Position numbers and translations under genes: made by a program. A stretch of DNA of 64,000 nucleotides, taken from JBCCGI01 sp039029355 (lineage in GTDB: Bacteria; Planctomycetota; UBA1135; GCA-002686595). The stretch's first letter is position 1. Each line of letters begins with the position of its first letter. The notes beneath the pieces were generated by a model. The model saw only the letters and a list, made by a program, of their open reading frames with translations. It did not search any database and was not told the origin of the DNA. Shown here in pieces: positions 61,611 to 64,000 of this stretch. The stretch covers positions 62,001-126,000 of the forward strand of contig JBCCGI010000010.1 of NCBI GenBank assembly GCA_039029355.1, read 5' to 3'.

Positions 61611-63833
61611 ATGGAATCGACTCGAAGACGACAGCTTCGGCCCGCGCCGGGCCAGGCGGCGAAGGGGCGCGGCGGGCGCCTTGCCGCGCTAAGGGCGTGT
61701 CTTTGCGGCGTCCTTGTCGCCTCTGCGACGGGAGCGCAGGCCGGCGAGGTGCCCGAGGACCTCGTGCGCTCGGTCGCGAGCGGAGCCTGGTCCGAGGGCG
61801 CGACCTGGAGCGGCGGGCGTGTCCCGAGCGCGGGCGATCGGGTGCAGGTGCGGATCGGGCACGACGTCGTGTACGACATCGAGTCCAGCGAGGCCATCCG
61901 CATCATCCACGTCGCCGGCACGCTGCGCTTCGCGACCGACCGGGACACGCGGCTCGACGTCGGACTGATCCGGATCGAGACGGCCGAGGAGTGGAAGGAG
62001 GGCGGCTTCAACTGCCACTTCACGCCCGACGAGGCGCCCGACGGGGCGCAGCGCGCCGCGCTCGAAGTCGGCACCCGACCCCAGCCGGTCGAAGCCGACC
62101 ACCGGGCGCTGATCCGGCTCGTGCCCTTCGAGGGGGACGACGAGCGCAGTCTGCCCGCGATCGTGTGCTGCGGCGGTCGCATGGACCTCCATGGGGCGCC
62201 GCTTGAGCACACCTGGGTCAAGCTGAAGCACTCGGCGGCGGTGGGCGACAAGCGGCTGTTCCTCGACCGCCCCGTCACCGGTTGGCGGCGCGGCGACCGC
62301 GTCGTCGTCACGGCGACGACGCGCCAGCGCCCCTCGGCGGCCATGACGCCGGCCCACGTCACCTCGAGGCCGCAGAGCGAAGAGGGGGTGATTCGCGGCG
62401 TGGACCGGTACGCCTACGAGAAGCTGCGGCGGATGGACGCGGCGGCCTCACTCGACCTCGAGGATCCGCTCGGCCTGCATCATCGCGCCGAAGACGGCTA
62501 CGCGGGCGAAGTGGCGAACCTGAGCCGCAACGTCGTGATCGAGTCGGCCGAGCCGGACGGGATCCGCGGGCACACGATGTACCACCGGAGCTCGCGCGGC
62601 TCGATCAGCTACGCCGAGTTCCGGCACCTCGGGAAGGAAGGCGTGCTGGGCCGCTACCCGATTCACTTCCACCTGGTCGAGGACACGATGCGCGGCAGCT
62701 CGGTCATCGGCGCTTCGATCTGGGACAGCGACAACCGCTGGGTGACGATCCACGGGACCGAGTACCTGGTCGTCGAGGACTGCATCGGCTACCGCAGCCT
62801 GGGGCACGGCTACTACCTCGAGAACGGCACCGAAGTGTTCAACTCGCTCGATCGAAACCTGGCTATCCAGGCGCTCGACGCCGCGAAGCTCGAGGGCCAA
62901 GACCTGCCCTTCGACCGGAATGACGGAGCGGGTTTTTGGTGGGCCAACTCGCTCAACTCCTTCACGCGCAACGTGGCGGTTGAGTGCGACCAATACGGCT
63001 TCCGTTTCGAGGCCGAAGAGTCGTCGGGCTTCGACCCGGAGCTCCTTGTCCCGCAGCCTGACGGGAGCCTGGAGCCGATCGACGTCCGCACCCTGCCCTT
63101 CATCCGCTTCGAGGGCAACGAAGCCCATGCTCAGCGGCGGTTTGGCGTCAACCTCGGCGGGATCCGCGGCAAGACCTTCAACGGCTTCGTCTTTCCCCAG
63201 CCCCACTCGGTGGCCGGAGACGTGGACGGTGTCGGTCCCGATGCACAGCATCCCTTCGTTGTGAGCGACCTCAAGGTCTGGGACACCCACTGGTGTTTCC
63301 ACGGAGCCTCGCCGTCGGTGATCGTCGACGGGATGGACCTCTACGACAGCCAGTACGGCATCTGGCGCTCGGTCATCTCTCTGCACGAGTACCGCGACCT
63401 GAGCTTCGAGAAGATCTACACCTCGCCGATCTACTACCCGATGGGGGGCTACGGCCCCCGGATCGGGCTGGATGGAGGTCGCCCCTCCTTTCCCGTCCTG
63501 GACCCGGTCGACGACCTGCCGCCGGCGACGGTGATCCTGGGCGTGGACGAGGTCGAGGGCGCGCTGCGGGTCCACGGCCGGACGATCGACAACGGCGCGG
63601 TCGCGCGCGTGGTCGTCAACGGACACGAGGCCATCGACCGGCGGGCGGAGTTCGCGGAGTGGACCGCGGTCGTGCCCGAGAGCGCGCTCGAGGAGGGCGT
63701 TCTGCGCGCCTTCGCAACGGATCGGGCGGGTAACGTCGAGCTCCGTCCGCACGTCCTCCCCCTGAGCCGCGATCGAGGCCCGGCCGCGGACGGCGGCTCC
63801 GCGAGCGGGTCCGCCGCCGCAAGCGGTAGGTGA
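61611..63833 (+). CDS. Secreted G8-domain beta-helix protein (CEMIP/TMEM2-like)
   Basis: A 740-residue exported protein (ATG 61611; a coupled GTG at 61569 would add 14 residues). A long basic start precedes a hydrophobic export segment LAALRACLCGVLVASATGAQ. At about 50-170 is a G8 domain (SGAWSEGATWSGGRVPSAGD, VRIGHDVVYD, HVAGTLRF), named for its conserved glycines and found in CEMIP/TMEM2 (KIAA1199) hyaluronan-binding/degrading proteins. It is followed by parallel beta-helix repeats (about 290-600: GEVANLSRNVVIESAEPDG, GVLGRYPIHFHLVEDTMRGS, WVTIHGTEYLVVEDCIGYRS, GHGYYLENGTEVFNSLDRNL) and a beta-sandwich end. The RYPIHFHLV segment is characteristic of the group. Substrate is likely an extracellular polysaccharide. 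Confidence 0.8.
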   Translation: MESTRRRQLRPAPGQAAKGRGGRLAALRACLCGVLVASATGAQAGEVPEDLVRSVASGAWSEGATWSGGRVPSAGDRVQVRIGHDVVYDIESSEAIRIIHVAGTLRFATDRDTRLDVGLIRIETAEEWKEGGFNCHFTPDEAPDGAQRAALEVGTRPQPVEADHRALIRLVPFEGDDERSLPAIVCCGGRMDLHGAPLEHTWVKLKHSAAVGDKRLFLDRPVTGWRRGDRVVVTATTRQRPSAAMTPAHVTSRPQSEEGVIRGVDRYAYEKLRRMDAAASLDLEDPLGLHHRAEDGYAGEVANLSRNVVIESAEPDGIRGHTMYHRSSRGSISYAEFRHLGKEGVLGRYPIHFHLVEDTMRGSSVIGASIWDSDNRWVTIHGTEYLVVEDCIGYRSLGHGYYLENGTEVFNSLDRNLAIQALDAAKLEGQDLPFDRNDGAGFWWANSLNSFTRNVAVECDQYGFRFEAEESSGFDPELLVPQPDGSLEPIDVRTLPFIRFEGNEAHAQRRFGVNLGGIRGKTFNGFVFPQPHSVAGDVDGVGPDAQHPFVVSDLKVWDTHWCFHGASPSVIVDGMDLYDSQYGIWRSVISLHEYRDLSFEKIYTSPIYYPMGGYGPRIGLDGGRPSFPVLDPVDDLPPATVILGVDEVEGALRVHGRTIDNGAVARVVVNGHEAIDRRAEFAEWTAVVPESALEEGVLRAFATDRAGNVELRPHVLPLSRDRGPAADGGSASGSAAASGR

Positions 63834-63850
63834 GCCGGCTCCGAGGAGTC

Positions 63851-63864
63851 CGCGGCATGCCGCG
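63851..63864 (+). terminator. Small hairpin after the G8 gene
   Basis: CGCGG (63851-63855) and CCGCG (63860-63864) around CATG, 17 bases past the stop. Weak. Confidence 0.25.
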
Positions 63865-63915
63865 AACGGCGCAGCAGAGGTCTTTCGACCACAACCTGAT
63901 TCCACTCCCCCGACC

Positions 63916-64000
63916 ATGAAAGCGTTCCAACTCGGCGCCGCCGCCCTTGCCTTCTCCGTCGGCCTCCCGGCCGTTGCCTCGGCCCAGGGGCGCCACGTGT
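63916..64000 (+). CDS. Start of a secreted protein (runs off right edge)
   Basis: Only 28 codons are visible. The ATG at 63916 begins a signal peptide MKAFQLGAAALAFSVGLPAV with cleavage after ASA, before Gln (AVASAQGRH). The A-x-A|Q pattern matches other exported proteins here. Nothing can be said of function. Confidence 0.65.
   Translation, partial: MKAFQLGAAALAFSVGLPAVASAQGRHV

Noticed and set aside
1..64000. rRNA, tRNA, CRISPR arrays, insertion sequences, phage genes
   Set aside because: No characteristic motif, repeated spacer pattern, transposase-like protein or phage structural protein was seen on either strand.

Overview
Origin. This is a GC-rich (about 70% by eye), densely packed bacterial segment with many 4-base ATGA/GTGA gene overlaps. 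No rRNA, tRNA, CRISPR array, insertion sequence or prophage gene was seen. A Ser/Thr kinase beside ECF sigma factors, several secreted FG-GAP/HEAT/beta-helix proteins, an arylsulfotransferase-like propeller, a DUF1570-like metallopeptidase and a DUF2339 membrane protein together suggest a member of the Planctomycetota. That is an inference from gene content, not from a marker gene.

Layout. 1-11.8 kb is mostly housekeeping: the 5' end of an arginine decarboxylase gene, a PhoB/PhoR-like two-component pair coupled to a tRNA-dihydrouridine synthase, a PLP-dependent Thr/Ser dehydratase followed by a degenerate sulfatase-fold membrane protein and a TrmJ-like methyltransferase (all GTGA-coupled), an FKBP isomerase, an RNase Z-like hydrolase, and a coupled run of cobalamin adenosyltransferase, MiaE and YihY. 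11.9-17.6 kb holds a secreted HEAT protein and a second two-component system flanked by 11-bp-period TGTCA repeats. 17.7-28.2 kb is a set of secreted proteins: an arylsulfotransferase-like propeller, an anchored SUMF1-domain protein, a TlpA-HEAT fusion, two FG-GAP proteins, plus acylphosphatase. In the middle (25.0-26.4 kb) is a TlpA-like gene whose active site reads U-A-G-C through an in-frame TGA, with a SECIS-like hairpin just downstream.

28.4-33.1 kb is a signalling island: a Ser/Thr kinase-SUMF1 membrane fusion converges on three consecutive ECF-type sigma genes. 33.1-33.9 kb is the longest gene-free stretch. 33.9-40.5 kb carries a DUF2339 protein and a very large secreted metallopeptidase-thioredoxin fusion. 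40.7-48.3 kb is a coupled operon of a GT-C-like membrane protein and AddB/AddA-type repair helicase-nuclease subunits. 48.4-52.7 kb has a VOC protein, an esterase, a broken secreted gene and a large envelope protein of unknown role. 52.8-55.4 kb is a MoxR/BchI-type AAA ATPase with a VWA partner. 55.4-64 kb has a beta-helix/PA14 protein, a jelly-roll secreted protein, a GNAT enzyme, a Bcp peroxiredoxin, a duplicated-domain lipoprotein, a G8-domain (CEMIP-like) beta-helix protein and the start of another secreted protein.

How the parts fit. The window looks like core tRNA and DNA maintenance interspersed with envelope and secretion functions. Secreted proteins share a signal-peptide style (cleavage before Gln), and four of them appear to share a C-terminal module. 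The most notable single observation is the probable selenoprotein at 25039-26430.
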